From: Lachnospiraceae bacterium
GTDB taxonomy: Bacteria > Bacillota > Clostridia > Lachnospirales > Lachnospiraceae
Length of the DNA stretch: 64,000 nt
Assembly (NCBI GenBank): GCA_017461725.1
Contig: JAFTXG010000022.1
Location: forward strand, 124,001-188,000
Direction: 5' to 3'
Below the pieces are notes generated by a model. It saw only the letters and a program-made list of their open reading frames with translations. It did no database searches and was not told where the DNA came from. Both the position numbers and the translations under genes were made by a program. Of the stretch, positions 47,545 to 56,449 are shown piece after piece. Position 1 is the stretch's first letter. Every line of letters begins with the position of its first letter.

Positions 47545-48925
47545 TGAGTTTTTCTTTTGCGTAGGGAGTATGTGCATCACCGGTAGCCTGGCTACCGGAT
47601 TGTACATGCTCATGCGCGGAGGGATGAGAAAAGGAAAGACAGGTATAGAGTTACAGACGATCAAGATCGTCATTTTGATGTACCTGCTGCCGGTAGCTTA
47701 TCTGGCCGTTCGTATGACCAGGATAGGCGTATCAGCGGAGGATTTATACAGCACAGGTTATTTTGGTGTCAGCACATCACCTTTATTTATCAAGGTGTTT
47801 TGTGTGGTCGGAGTTATCTGGCTGATCGGACTGGTCGTGGGCGTTCATAAGCGCCATGGTGAGGAGAGAAAGCTCAGAGCGATATTGGCGTTGAGTATTC
47901 CGATAAACGATCCGCGATGGGACGAGATATTGAAGGCGGAGTGTGAGCGATATCACCTCAAAGGGGTGGAGATCTGTCAGAATGAACTGATCATTTCGCC
48001 GATGACGGTGAATGTCTTCCGCCCGAGGGTTGTGGTACCGATGGGGCAGTTCACTGATCGGGAAAAGTATATCATCATCGAGCACGAGGTGAATCACATC
48101 CGCAAACACGATGTGGTCTGGAAACGGATTGCCATGCTTGCCTCATGGCTGCACTGGTTTAACCCGCTGAACTACATGGTGTTAGACTGGCTGTCACAGG
48201 AGCAGGAGATCGAGTGTGATCTTCATGTGTGTACCACGACAGAACATTTTACGACAAAGGAGTACTTCAGCTTTATGTTATCATTAATTGAGCGGTCCAG
48301 AAATTATCTTTATTCCTCTGGACTAAGCAATTCAGAAGATAAACTAGTAAGGAGGATTGAATCAGTGAGAGACAGAAAAGATCGCGGCAAAGCCAGCAAG
48401 TTTATGCTTTTGGGGATCAGTTTGATCCTGATTGCGATATCGGTGCTTCCCACCTATGCGATGGCGAGAAAGGTGGCTGAGGCGGAGGAACAGTGGTTGG
48501 CGGACACAGAAGTGATGAACCTGTCGGCAGCTGCCGAGGAAAATTCGGCCAGTGAGCCGCAGGTGATTCAGGTTGTTGAGACCGTTGTGGAGAATGATGA
48601 GGTAGATATGAGCGCGGCAGGATCTACATATTCGTCTGTAGTAGTTGTAGATATACCTGGTAAAGCAAATACAAGATATAATTTTAAAGCTCAGTCTATG
48701 GAAGTGGGAGACACAGTAGATATATCGGTTCGATGTGTTGATACAGATGTGCTCTTCTGGATAGGAATTAAGAATGTGAATACTAATGTGGCATGGTATA
48801 TACCAGGGAATGAGATCTTACAGCATACTTTTACCGTAACAGAAGCAGGCACTTATCGTGCATTTGTTGAAAATCGATCTGATGTAGATGCAGCATTCGT
48901 CGGTTCTATTATTTACCCCTATTAA
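47531..48925 (+). CDS. BlaR1-like M56 metalloprotease sensor (second copy)
   Basis: A 464-residue membrane protease. Three helices in the first 110 residues are followed by the zinc site EHEVNHIRKHD with His185, and WLHWFNPLNYMVLDWLSQEQEIECD with the third-ligand Glu. A fourth helix near 295-315 leads to a 150-residue outer domain with beta-rich sequence (VVVVDIPGKANTRYNF and TFTVTEAGTYRAFVENRSD). That domain is like a small beta-sandwich rather than a penicillin-binding sensor. The signal is thus unknown. Start ATG at 47531 chosen over TTG at 47528. Confidence 0.85.
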   Translation: MNWISEFFFCVGSMCITGSLATGLYMLMRGGMRKGKTGIELQTIKIVILMYLLPVAYLAVRMTRIGVSAEDLYSTGYFGVSTSPLFIKVFCVVGVIWLIGLVVGVHKRHGEERKLRAILALSIPINDPRWDEILKAECERYHLKGVEICQNELIISPMTVNVFRPRVVVPMGQFTDREKYIIIEHEVNHIRKHDVVWKRIAMLASWLHWFNPLNYMVLDWLSQEQEIECDLHVCTTTEHFTTKEYFSFMLSLIERSRNYLYSSGLSNSEDKLVRRIESVRDRKDRGKASKFMLLGISLILIAISVLPTYAMARKVAEAEEQWLADTEVMNLSAAAEENSASEPQVIQVVETVVENDEVDMSAAGSTYSSVVVVDIPGKANTRYNFKAQSMEVGDTVDISVRCVDTDVLFWIGIKNVNTNVAWYIPGNEILQHTFTVTEAGTYRAFVENRSDVDAAFVGSIIYPY

Positions 48926-49012
48926 TCCTGTTTGAACATTAGTTAAATCAAGCTTACACTACCTGACACTTAATACCTGTATACTGACAACTGAATAGTG
49001 TGATTACCACCA

Positions 49013-49049
49013 CGGTGCATCGAGTCGTCATCCGGCACTCGGTGCACCG
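49013..49049. repeat. Long inverted repeat without T tail
   Basis: CGGTGCATCGAG (49013-49024) pairs with CTCGGTGCACCG (49038-49049), 12 bp with one G-U, around a 13-nt loop. No T-run follows on either strand. The rest of 48926-49115 shows no gene. Confidence 0.6.
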
Positions 49050-49115
49050 TTACGCATAGCATAGCTGCGGCGGTCAACATTCCCGCAGTCCGGGCGATTT
49101 AGGGGAAAGTGTGGG

Positions 49116-49225
49116 AAAAGAATGTGTTTAGAATGTGAAAAGAATTGCAAAAGAATGGGAAAAGAATGTGCTAAGAATGTGAAAAGAATTGTAAAAGAAT
49201 GGGTAAAGAATGTGTGAAGAATGTG
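49116..49225 (+). repeat. Ten tandem 11-bp units with phased A-tracts
   Basis: Ten consecutive 11-bp units have the consensus AAAAGAATGTG. The order of variants (GTG, GTG, TTG, GGG endings) repeats, so a 44-bp higher-order unit is present about 2.5 times. Units begin at 49116, 49127, 49138 and so on to 49215. An A-run every 11 bp is near the helical repeat, so the DNA should be curved. It ends 34 bp upstream of the extended -10 of the next gene. Confidence 0.9.
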
Positions 49226-49258
49226 TGATGGCAGGGAAAAAACATGAAAAGAAATCAT

Positions 49259-49267
49259 TGGTATAAT
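49259..49267 (+). promoter_or_regulatory. Extended -10 promoter of the small gene
   Basis: TGGTATAAT: a TGn extension and perfect TATAAT (49262-49267). No -35 match lies at the right distance, so activity may depend on the extension and the repeat array upstream. Confidence 0.6.
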
Positions 49268-49307
49268 TCTCACTCGATTCAGCCATATTATTCCTGAGGT
49301 GATGAAG

Positions 49308-49451
49308 ATGGACAAACGCGAGGAAATGAATCAAAAGAAGTCTCAGGAAGCGTTCAATTCCGTTACACAGAAAGTAAAACCGGAGAATCAGAACCAGAGC
49401 CACAATTCCCGATGTGAGGGGATGGGGCCAAATACGAAGAGAAGAGATTAG
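49308..49451 (+). CDS. 47-residue conserved small protein (CPC_1213-like)
   Basis: A short hydrophilic protein rich in K, Q, N and E that ends with EGMGPNTKRRD. I recall the terminal pattern (E)xLGPNTKR from a small Clostridia family named CPC_1213-like, of unknown function. GAGGTGATGAAG precedes the ATG. It has an extended -10 promoter 41 bp upstream and an immediate terminator after the stop, so it is an independent, probably well-transcribed gene. The family name is from memory and should be checked. Confidence 0.65.
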   Translation: MDKREEMNQKKSQEAFNSVTQKVKPENQNQSHNSRCEGMGPNTKRRD

Positions 49452-49476
49452 CATCCGCGAGGGTGCTTTTCTTTTT
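49450..49476 (+). terminator. Terminator of the small gene
   Basis: AGCATCC-GCGA-GGGTGCT with one G-U and a GNRA-type tetraloop, followed by TTTCTTTTT. The stem begins inside the stop codon. Confidence 0.85.
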
Positions 49477-49595
49477 GGGGAGACAGGAGAGCTGATTTCC
49501 AGGCACCGAAGAAAGAGGGCGGTTTGCAAGGTGGGCCTAAAAACACTTCGTTGTGAAATTGGGGAGCAAAAAGCTGAGGTTGCGATGGAATATGT

Positions 49596-49909
49596 TCCCC
49601 AATATGGTGATCAAAGAATTGTTAGAGGCAGCGGAATTGATTGCCAAAGCACATCAGGCAGGAGCAGAGCTTGGATTGACACAGGAGGAATTGGCGTTTT
49701 ACGATGCCTTGACGAATAAGCGGTTGCTGAAGAAATATAAGTATCCGCCGGAGCAGTATGAGAATGCGATTGATACGGTGATCAGCCAGTGTGAGATGTG
49801 GACAGATAATGTGATGGATGTGCAGGAAGAGAAAGGACAGATTTATAATTTGCCCAAGCAGACAAAAATGTTGATGGTGGCAGAGGATAAAGTAATTTAT
49901 GGAGAGTAA
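49596..49909 (+). pseudogene. Type I restriction HsdR C-terminal fragment
   Basis: The frame from about 49596 reads VIKELLEAAELIAKAHQAGA and then LGLTQEELAFYDALTNKRL, ending in YPPEQYENAIDTVISQCEMW. This matches the helical C-terminal region of type I restriction endonuclease R subunits (DUF3387-like). The helicase and nuclease parts, and hsdM/hsdS, are absent, and no convincing start or ribosome site lies upstream. It is most likely a remnant of a lost restriction locus. It could also have become a free-standing small protein; that is less likely. Confidence 0.65.
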
Positions 49910-49925
49910 GTAAATATATTCTCCC

Positions 49926-49954
49926 TTGCCATTTTCATCCCTTTCCTGTATAAT
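49926..49954 (+). promoter_or_regulatory. Promoter of the Fic gene
   Basis: TTGCCA (49926-49931), a 17-bp spacer and TATAAT (49949-49954) with TG in front of the -10. The start point is near 49961. Confidence 0.8.
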
Positions 49955-49957
49955 AGA

Positions 49958-49990
49958 GCAAGATAACACGCAAGATAACACGCAAGTTAA
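49958..49990 (+). repeat. Direct repeats at the Fic gene start point
   Basis: GCAAGATAACAC occurs twice head to tail (49958-49969, 49970-49981), and a partial third copy GCAAGTTAA follows (49982-49990). They cover the probable transcription start and leader, so they could be an operator for a repressor or for Fic itself. Confidence 0.7.
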
Positions 49991-50004
49991 TTTGGGAGGT
50001 ATCT

Positions 50005-50997
50005 ATGTCAGACTATCGTCCGCCTTTTGAGATTACCAATGAGATGTTGTCGTATGTAGCGTCTATTTCAGAGAAAATCGGCCGGATTACAGCGACTGTA
50101 AATCTGGAATCGAAGCCGCATTTGAGAAAGAATAACCGGATTAAATCAATTCACTCCTCATTGAAAATCGAGGCGAATTCCCTGACGCTGGGACAGGTTC
50201 GGGATGTCATCAACGGAAAGCTGGTTTTGGGTGAAAAAAAAGAGATTCAGGAAGTAAAGAATGCCTATGCTGCGTATGAGAAGTTGAGCGAGATTGATCC
50301 CTACCGTATCAATGACTTGAAAACTTTTCATGGAATAATGACCAGATATGTAGTGGATGAGTCTGGCGCATTCAGACGTGGCGAAGAAGGCGTATTTAAC
50401 GGTGATCAGTGCATATTCATGGCACCTCCGGCACGCTTTGTTCCTCAACTGATGGACGAATTGTTTGAATGGATGCGGAAAGCGAAGACTACGGTTCATC
50501 CCCTGATTTTGAGCAGTGTATTTCACTATGAATTTGTGATTGTCCATCCGTTTGCAGACGGGAATGGCCGGATGGCGAGGCTGTGGCATACGGCGCTTTT
50601 GGCTAAATGGAAGTCAGTATTTGAATATATTCCGATTGAGAGTCAGATAGAAAAGTTTCAGGAAGAATATTATAGTGCTATTGCGAAATGTCATGTAGAT
50701 GGGGCATCTACAGTGTTTATTGAATTTATGTTGGCGCAGATTGATCATATTCTGGAGGAAATCTCTGGTCAGATCGGTGAGGACAGTGAGCAACTCACAG
50801 AGTATCTGAAAAGGCTGCTGGAAGTCATGGAATATGATGTTCCGTACACGGCGAATGCGATCATGGACAAACTGGGTTTGAAATCGAAAGAGTCTTTCCG
50901 CAAACATTATCTGCATCCGGCGTTGGAACTGAATTTGATCAGGATGACGATCCCGGATAAACCGAACAGCAGAAATCAGAGGTACATTAAGATTTGA
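50005..50997 (+). CDS. Fic family protein
   Basis: A 330-residue AMP-transferase-type protein. The active loop HPFADGNGRMAR (near residues 179-190) is complete with the catalytic His. An N-terminal helix carries HSSLKIEANSLTL near residue 51, which fits the inhibitory (S/T)xxxE motif of class II Fic proteins that keep themselves inactive. The last 80 residues look like a winged helix (ANAIMDKLGLKSKESFRKHYL), common in such Fic proteins and able to bind DNA. GGGAGGTATCT precedes the ATG. It stands alone, 95 bp after a restriction-gene remnant. Targets are unknown; autoregulation is plausible. Confidence 0.92.
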   Translation: MSDYRPPFEITNEMLSYVASISEKIGRITATVNLESKPHLRKNNRIKSIHSSLKIEANSLTLGQVRDVINGKLVLGEKKEIQEVKNAYAAYEKLSEIDPYRINDLKTFHGIMTRYVVDESGAFRRGEEGVFNGDQCIFMAPPARFVPQLMDELFEWMRKAKTTVHPLILSSVFHYEFVIVHPFADGNGRMARLWHTALLAKWKSVFEYIPIESQIEKFQEEYYSAIAKCHVDGASTVFIEFMLAQIDHILEEISGQIGEDSEQLTEYLKRLLEVMEYDVPYTANAIMDKLGLKSKESFRKHYLHPALELNLIRMTIPDKPNSRNQRYIKI

Positions 50998-51037
50998 TAC
51001 TATCATATGTGCCAATTCAAGTCTAACTAAGAATTAT

Positions 51038-51086
51038 TATACCCCAGTATCTCCTCGATAAAATGGATACTGGGGTATATTATTTG
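51038..51086 (+). terminator. Terminator of the Fic gene
   Basis: ATACCCCAGTATC (51039-51051) and GATACTGGGGTAT (51066-51078) form a 13-bp perfect stem with a 14-nt loop, then ATTATTT. It starts 41 bp after the stop codon. From here to 51190 I see no gene. Confidence 0.75.
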
Positions 51087-51198
51087 GATTAAGACGCAAG
51101 GTAAAAGCTCCTTCGTGACATTATCACGGAACCTTTCCACGTTTCCGGTTATACTATCCCCATAACACAAGCAGTTCATAATTATTTAAGAAAATGAA

Positions 51199-51225
51199 TT
51201 AGCACTCACCTCTTGACAGTGCTGA
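51199..51225 (+). promoter_or_regulatory. CIRCE operator (HrcA site)
   Basis: TTAGCACTC (51199-51207), exactly 9 bp, then CAGTGCTGA (51217-51225). The left arm matches the CIRCE consensus fully, and the right arm differs at two of nine bases. It overlaps the -35 of the clpB promoter, so HrcA should repress it outside heat shock. Confidence 0.85.
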
Positions 51226-51241
51226 CAACTTGTGTTATATT
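51213..51241 (+). promoter_or_regulatory. clpB promoter
   Basis: TTGACA (51213-51218), a 17-bp spacer and TATATT (51236-51241). The -35 lies inside the CIRCE element. Confidence 0.8.
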
Positions 51242-51325
51242 CACGCTAGAACAGTTAAAGCATGAGTGTGGAGCCAAGTATCAGCGCCCACCCATGTATC
51301 CATGTTCAGAGAGTGAGGTATTTTT

Positions 51326-53917
51326 ATGGATATTCAAAAATTTACACAGAATTCTCTGCAGGCAGTTCAGAATTGTGAGCGGTTGGCCTATGATTACGGC
51401 AACCAGGAGATAGATCAGGAGCATCTGTTTTACAGCCTGCTCTCTTTGGAGGACAGCTTGATCCTGAAGCTTTTGGTCAAGATGGGCCTGCAGCAGGAGT
51501 ACGTTGTTGGCTGTGCGGAGACGGTGCTGAAGAAAAAGACCCGCGTGTCCGGGCAGAATGTGCAGCTGCGCATCAGCAACGATCTGAATCAGGTATTGAT
51601 CTACGCTGAGGACGAGGCGAAGCAGATGGGGGATGAGTATGTTTCCGTGGAGCATCTGTTTTTGTCCCTGCTGGCGCGTCCGAATAGGGAGATGAAGGAG
51701 CTGTTCCGCAGTCTGGCCATCAACCGGGAGCGATTTTTGCAGGCACTGTCCACCGTCCGCGGAAATCAGCGGGTGACTTCCGACAACCCGGAGGCGACCT
51801 ACGACACGCTGCAGAAGTACGCGGTGGATCTGGTGGAGAAGGCCCGCAAGCAGGAGTTGGATCCGGTCATCGGCCGCGATGCGGAGATTCGAAACGTGAT
51901 CCGCATTCTGTCCCGAAAGACGAAGAATAATCCGGTGCTGATCGGTGAGCCCGGTGTCGGCAAGACCGCTGTGGTCGAGGGCCTGGCCGGACGTATTGTC
52001 CGCGGCGATGTGCCGGAGGGCCTTAAGGATAAGAAGGTATTCTCTCTGGATATGGGTGCTCTGGTGGCCGGTGCGAAATATCGCGGTGAGTTCGAGGAGC
52101 GTCTGAAGGCGGTCCTGGACGAGGTGAAAAAGAGCGAGGGCGGTATCATTCTGTTTATCGACGAGCTCCACACCATCGTCGGTGCGGGAAAGACCGACGG
52201 AGCCATGGACGCGGGCAATATGTTAAAGCCCATGCTGGCACGCGGCGAGCTCCACTGTATCGGTGCCACCACGCTGGATGAGTACCGCAAATAGATTGAG
52301 AAGGACCCTGCGCTGGAGCGTCGTTTCAAGCCGGTTCTGGTGGATGAGCCCCCGGTGGAGGATACGATCTCCATCCTCCGCGGACTGAAGGAGCGCTACG
52401 AGGTCTACCACGGAGTGAAGATCACCGATGCGGCGCTGGTGTCGGCGGCCATGCTGTCCCACCGCTATATTTCCGACCGATTCCTGCCGGATAAGGCCAT
52501 TGACCTGGTGGATGAGGCCTGCTCACTGATTAAGACGGAGTTGGATTCCATGCCCACCGAGTTGGATCAGCTGTCCCGAAAGATCATGCAGATGGAGATT
52601 GAGGAAGCCGCCCTGAAGAAGGAGACGGACCATTTGAGTGCAGAGCGATTGGATGCGCTGCAGCAGGAGCTGGCAGAGCTTCGCGAGGAGTTTGGCAGCA
52701 AAAAGGCTCAGTGGGACAATGAAAAACAGTCCGTAGAGAAACTTTCCCAGCTGCGGGAGCAGATTGAGGAGATCAACAATCAGATCCAGATCGCCCAGCA
52801 GAAATATGATTTAAATAAAGCGGCAGAGCTTCAGTATGGAAAATTGCCCGAGCTCAAGGCACAGCTGGCCCGGGAGGAGGAGTACGTGAAGAGCCGCGAG
52901 ATGTCGCTGGTGCGGGAGAGCGTCACCGACGAGGAAATTTCCCGGATCGTGTCCCAGTGGACCGGCATCCCGGTGGCGCGCCTCACCGAGAGTGAGCGCA
53001 ACAAGACCCTCCATCTGGATGAGGAACTCCACAAGCGTGTGGTTGGCCAGGAGGAGGGTGTCACCAAGGTCACTGAGGCCATCATCCGCTCCAAGGCCGG
53101 CATCAAGGATCCCACCAAGCCCATCGGCTCATTCCTGTTTCTGGGTCCCACCGGTGTGGGCAAGACCGAGCTGGCGAAAACGCTGGCGGCGGCATTGTTC
53201 GACGATGAAAATAATATGGTCCGCATCGACATGAGCGAGTATATGGAGAAATTCTCCGTATCCCGCCTGATCGGAGCTCCTCCCGGATATGTGGGCTACG
53301 ACGAGGGCGGCCAGCTGACCGAGGCGGTCCGCAGAAAGCCCTACAGTGTGGTGCTGTTTGACGAGATTGAGAAGGCACATCCCGATGTGTTCAATGTGCT
53401 TCTGCAGGTTCTGGACGACGGGCGGATCACCGATTCCCAGGGCAGAACGGTGGATTTTAAGAACACGATCCTGATCATGACCTCGAATATCGGCTCCGGC
53501 TATCTGCTGGACGGTATCGACGGAAATGGAGAGATTCGCCCCGAGGCAGAGCGGATGGTCATGGAGGAACTGAGGGCTCATTTCCGCCCCGAATTCCTGA
53601 ATCGTCTGGATGAGACTATCCTGTTTAAGCCGTTGACAAAAGAAAATATTGGTGGTATCGTAGACCTGATGCTGGCGGATGTGAACCGCCGTCTGGAGGA
53701 GCGGGAGCTGACGATCTCCCTCACCGACGAGGCGAAGCGGTTTGTTGTGGAAAATGGTTATGATCCGGTGTACGGAGCCAGACCGCTGAAGCGATTCCTG
53801 CAGAAGCATGTGGAGACGCTGGCCGCCAGACTGATTCTTTCAGATCAGGTCCACACCGGAGACACCATCGTGATCGATGTGGCGGACAGTGGATTGATCG
53901 CCCGTGCCGGACACTGA
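51326..53917 (+). pseudogene. clpB: ClpB disaggregase, interrupted by one in-frame TAG
   Basis: A single frame of 863 codons encodes a full ClpB. It has an N domain (1-145), first AAA with GEPGVGKT near 207 and ILFIDE near 275, and a middle coiled coil near 400-520. Second AAA has GPTGVGKTE near 607, and the C-terminal domain follows. Codon 323 (bases 52292-52294) is TAG. ClpB proteins normally read DEYRKYIEKDP here, so one base of a Tyr codon has changed. The frame is otherwise intact, with no indel. ClpB with DnaK solubilises aggregates. As written, only a 322-residue stub is made; a GTG restart at 52340 has no ribosome site. Start ATG follows GAGTGAGGTATTTTT. Confidence 0.88.
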
Positions 53918-53982
53918 AAAAAGATAGGGTGACCGCCTGCAGACCGGGCGGTCACAGATAGACAAGAAAGAGAGTGGAAGCG

Positions 53983-54165
53983 ATGGATACATGTGTACCT
54001 AATGATCCCTTCATGTTGCTGAGCTTTATCAATACACAGCTCAGAGACCGGTTCGGAGATCTGGATCAGTGCTGTGATTACTACGGGATCGACCGGGCCG
54101 GGCTCGAGGAAAGCTTAAGCGCCCTCGATTATGCGTATGATCCCGAGCTGAACCGCTTCGTGTAA
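53983..54165 (+). CDS. DUF4250 domain protein
   Basis: A 60-residue protein with NDPFMLLSFINTQLRDRF, then LDQCCDYYGIDRAGLEESL and YDPELNRFV at the end. This is the complete pattern of the DUF4250 family, small helical proteins common in Clostridia and Bacteroidetes with no known role. The ATG at 53983 is used rather than the GTG at 53974. It sits 66 bp after clpB and 36 bp before the MoxR gene, so it could be transcribed with either. Confidence 0.85.
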   Translation: MDTCVPNDPFMLLSFINTQLRDRFGDLDQCCDYYGIDRAGLEESLSALDYAYDPELNRFV

Positions 54166-54201
54166 ACGGTGGTGTTTTAGTGATTTACCACGGAGGTAAG
54201 G

Positions 54202-55173
54202 ATGAATTTAAACGAAAAGAATACGAATCTGAAAATCGCACAGCCTGACGTACAGCTCACCCTTGAGGAGCTGCGCGACAGGCTTACCGCGCAAAATTAT
54301 ATTGTGGATGAGGAGCTTCTGGTCACTCTGTTTGTGTCCCTGAAGCTTGGCCGCCCGCTCCTGATCGAGGGCGAGGCCGGCGTGGGAAAGACCGAGGTGG
54401 CGAAGGCCATGGCGGCGGCCCTGGGCCGTGAGCTGGTGCGCCTCCAGTGCTACGAGGGACTGGATGAGAGTAAGGCCCTGTATGAGTGGAACTACCAGAA
54501 ACAGCTGCTGGCGATCCAGGTAAACATGAATCAGGAGAGAGCGGTCGGAGCCGGAAGCTGCGAGGGCAGAAAGTCCAGCGACGAGATGACGGCGGAGCTG
54601 TTCAGCGAGAACTATCTGCTGGAGCGCCCGCTGCTCAAATCCATCCGCAGCGAGGAGCCGGTGGTCCTGCTGATCGACGAGATCGACAAGTCCGACGAGG
54701 AGTTCGAGGCGTTCCTTCTGGAGCTGCTCTCCGAGATGCAGGTGACGATCCCGGAGCTGGGCACCGTCAAAGCCCAGTCCATGCCGTTTGTGGTGCTGAC
54801 CAGTAACCACGTCCGCCCGCTGTCGGCGGCACTGAGGAGACGCTGTGCTTACCTTTACATTGATTATCCCTCCGTTGAGAAGGAGGTAAATATCATCACC
54901 AGCCGTCTGCCGGAGATTGAAAATCAGCTGGCCCGCCAGGTGGCGGAGACTGTCCGTCAGATCCGTCAGAATGAGCGCCTGACCAGAAAGCCCTCCATCG
55001 CGGAGGCCATCGACTGGGCGGCGGCACTGATGGCGCTGGGGGTAAAAAAGATCGACCGCAAAGGGCTTACGGACACCATGGGCTTTTTGCTGAAGAATAA
55101 TCAGGATATGGATGCGGTATTGCAGGATGACGAAATTATCGATGAAAAACCCGGACGGCGAAGCGCGAAGTGA
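54202..55173 (+). CDS. MoxR-type AAA ATPase
   Basis: A 323-residue AAA+ ATPase. Walker A GEAGVGKTE is near residue 57, Walker B VVLLIDEIDKSDEEFEAFLLELL near 155, sensor-like PFVVLTSNHVRPLS near 195 and an arginine-rich LRRRCAYLYIDYP near 210. These are MoxR hallmarks. MoxR ATPases work with a VWA partner to insert metals or remodel protein complexes, and the VWA gene follows with overlap. ACGGAGGTAAGG precedes the ATG. The client protein is unknown. Confidence 0.93.
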   Translation: MNLNEKNTNLKIAQPDVQLTLEELRDRLTAQNYIVDEELLVTLFVSLKLGRPLLIEGEAGVGKTEVAKAMAAALGRELVRLQCYEGLDESKALYEWNYQKQLLAIQVNMNQERAVGAGSCEGRKSSDEMTAELFSENYLLERPLLKSIRSEEPVVLLIDEIDKSDEEFEAFLLELLSEMQVTIPELGTVKAQSMPFVVLTSNHVRPLSAALRRRCAYLYIDYPSVEKEVNIITSRLPEIENQLARQVAETVRQIRQNERLTRKPSIAEAIDWAAALMALGVKKIDRKGLTDTMGFLLKNNQDMDAVLQDDEIIDEKPGRRSAK

Positions 55174-56449
55174 CCGTTTTTCATGTGAACAGGGAGAAGT
55201 TTACACCAAAAATCTGACCCGTTTTATGGGGATGCTGAGAAAAAACGGCCTGGCTGTCGGTATTCAGGAGAGCCAGGACGCTTTTCGTATCATGGAGGCG
55301 GTCGGAATCGAGGACCGGAACAGCTTAAAGCTTGCGCTGCAGGCGATTTTAGCCAAGAGCGAGAAGGAGAAAGAGACCTTCTCCGCCTGCTTTGATGCCT
55401 ACTTCATCTCTCAGGAGGAGTGGGAGGAGAAGCTTAAGCAGGAGCTGGAGGCCCAGACGCAGTACGAACAGCAGATGGAGGCGGCCAACCAGGAGCTGAC
55501 CTTCAACGGAGAGCCCCTGAAGGTTCGCGAGGAGCTGAAGGCGGTCTATATTCAGCTCTCCGAGGAGCGCCGAAAGGAGATGCAGGAGTATCTGCAGAAT
55601 TTTCCCAACCCGGTGCGCAACTCGGCGGTATTGTACACCAACTACATCAGTCATATGGTGGAGCAGCAGCTTCTGAAGGAGGAGGGCGAGCTCTACGAAA
55701 ATCAGAAGGTGACGGAGGAAAATCTTCTCTATAAAAATATCGGCGATTTTTCCGAGGAGGAGGTGCCCAGAGCGCTCCAGCTGATCCAGAACCTGACCAG
55801 ACAGCTAAATAAGAAACTGTTGAACCGCAGAAAAAAGGCGGGCAAATCGGGCACGCTGGATTTTAAGCGGACCATACGCTTAAATCTTCAGACCGGCGGC
55901 AGCTTCCGGAAGCTGGCCTACCGCCATCGGAACCGAAAGCGAAAAAAGCTGCTGCTGTTGTGCGACGTCTCCGCGTCCATGCTTCGGGTGTCGGAGTTCG
56001 CATTGAGGTTTATTCAGTCGATGAACGACACTGCCGAGGGAGCCAGGACCTTTCTGTTTTCCGAGCAGCTGCAGGAGGTGGATGTGTTCGCCCTGCAGGA
56101 CCTGGATAAATTTGCGGACCATGTGAAGGGCAGCCCCCTGTGGTGCAAGGGCACCAACATCGGCGGGATTCTGCAGAGATTGCTTCAGATGGAGCCGGCG
56201 GTGGTGGACGGCAACACCATTGTCCTGATCATCAGCGATGCTCAGACGGTTAATATTCCGCTGACCGAGTCCATGGTGGAAGAGCTGCAGGGCCGTTGCA
56301 GCCGGATATACTGGTTCAATCCCATTGCAGTCCGCCGCTGGGAGGACAGCAAGAGCATCCGCACACTGAGACCCTACTGTACCATGCTGGGCTGCAGTAC
56401 GCTGGAGGAGCTGGCTCTGGCCTGCGAGAAGGCATTGAGCGATACCTGA
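55112..56449 (+). CDS. VWA domain protein (CoxE-like), MoxR partner
   Basis: A 445-residue cytoplasmic protein. The N-terminal half is helical and charged. From about residue 285 a von Willebrand A domain appears with the MIDAS motif LLCDVSASML, the later KGTNIGG (T of the site) and LIISDAQT. The 62-bp overlap with the MoxR gene makes the exact start uncertain: ATGs at 55112, 55127 and 55142 are possible, and the first has AGGATATGG in front. ATPase and VWA pairs of this sort act as chaperone-like machines. No cox or other cluster genes lie nearby. Confidence 0.88.
   Translation: MRYCRMTKLSMKNPDGEARSDRFSCEQGEVYTKNLTRFMGMLRKNGLAVGIQESQDAFRIMEAVGIEDRNSLKLALQAILAKSEKEKETFSACFDAYFISQEEWEEKLKQELEAQTQYEQQMEAANQELTFNGEPLKVREELKAVYIQLSEERRKEMQEYLQNFPNPVRNSAVLYTNYISHMVEQQLLKEEGELYENQKVTEENLLYKNIGDFSEEEVPRALQLIQNLTRQLNKKLLNRRKKAGKSGTLDFKRTIRLNLQTGGSFRKLAYRHRNRKRKKLLLLCDVSASMLRVSEFALRFIQSMNDTAEGARTFLFSEQLQEVDVFALQDLDKFADHVKGSPLWCKGTNIGGILQRLLQMEPAVVDGNTIVLIISDAQTVNIPLTESMVEELQGRCSRIYWFNPIAVRRWEDSKSIRTLRPYCTMLGCSTLEELALACEKALSDT

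Noticed and set aside
49122-49220. Cys/Lys-rich peptide of about 32 residues encoded by the 11-bp array
   Set aside because: The frame arises from the repeats and ends inside them; ribosome site is poor and the promoter lies downstream of it.
49116-49225. CRISPR-like array
   Set aside because: Units are 11 bp and directly adjacent with no spacers; no cas genes are present.
52340-53917. Separate gene for the ClpB C-terminal part
   Set aside because: The only near start is GTG without a ribosome site, and it lies in the same frame as the upstream part, so it is one interrupted gene.
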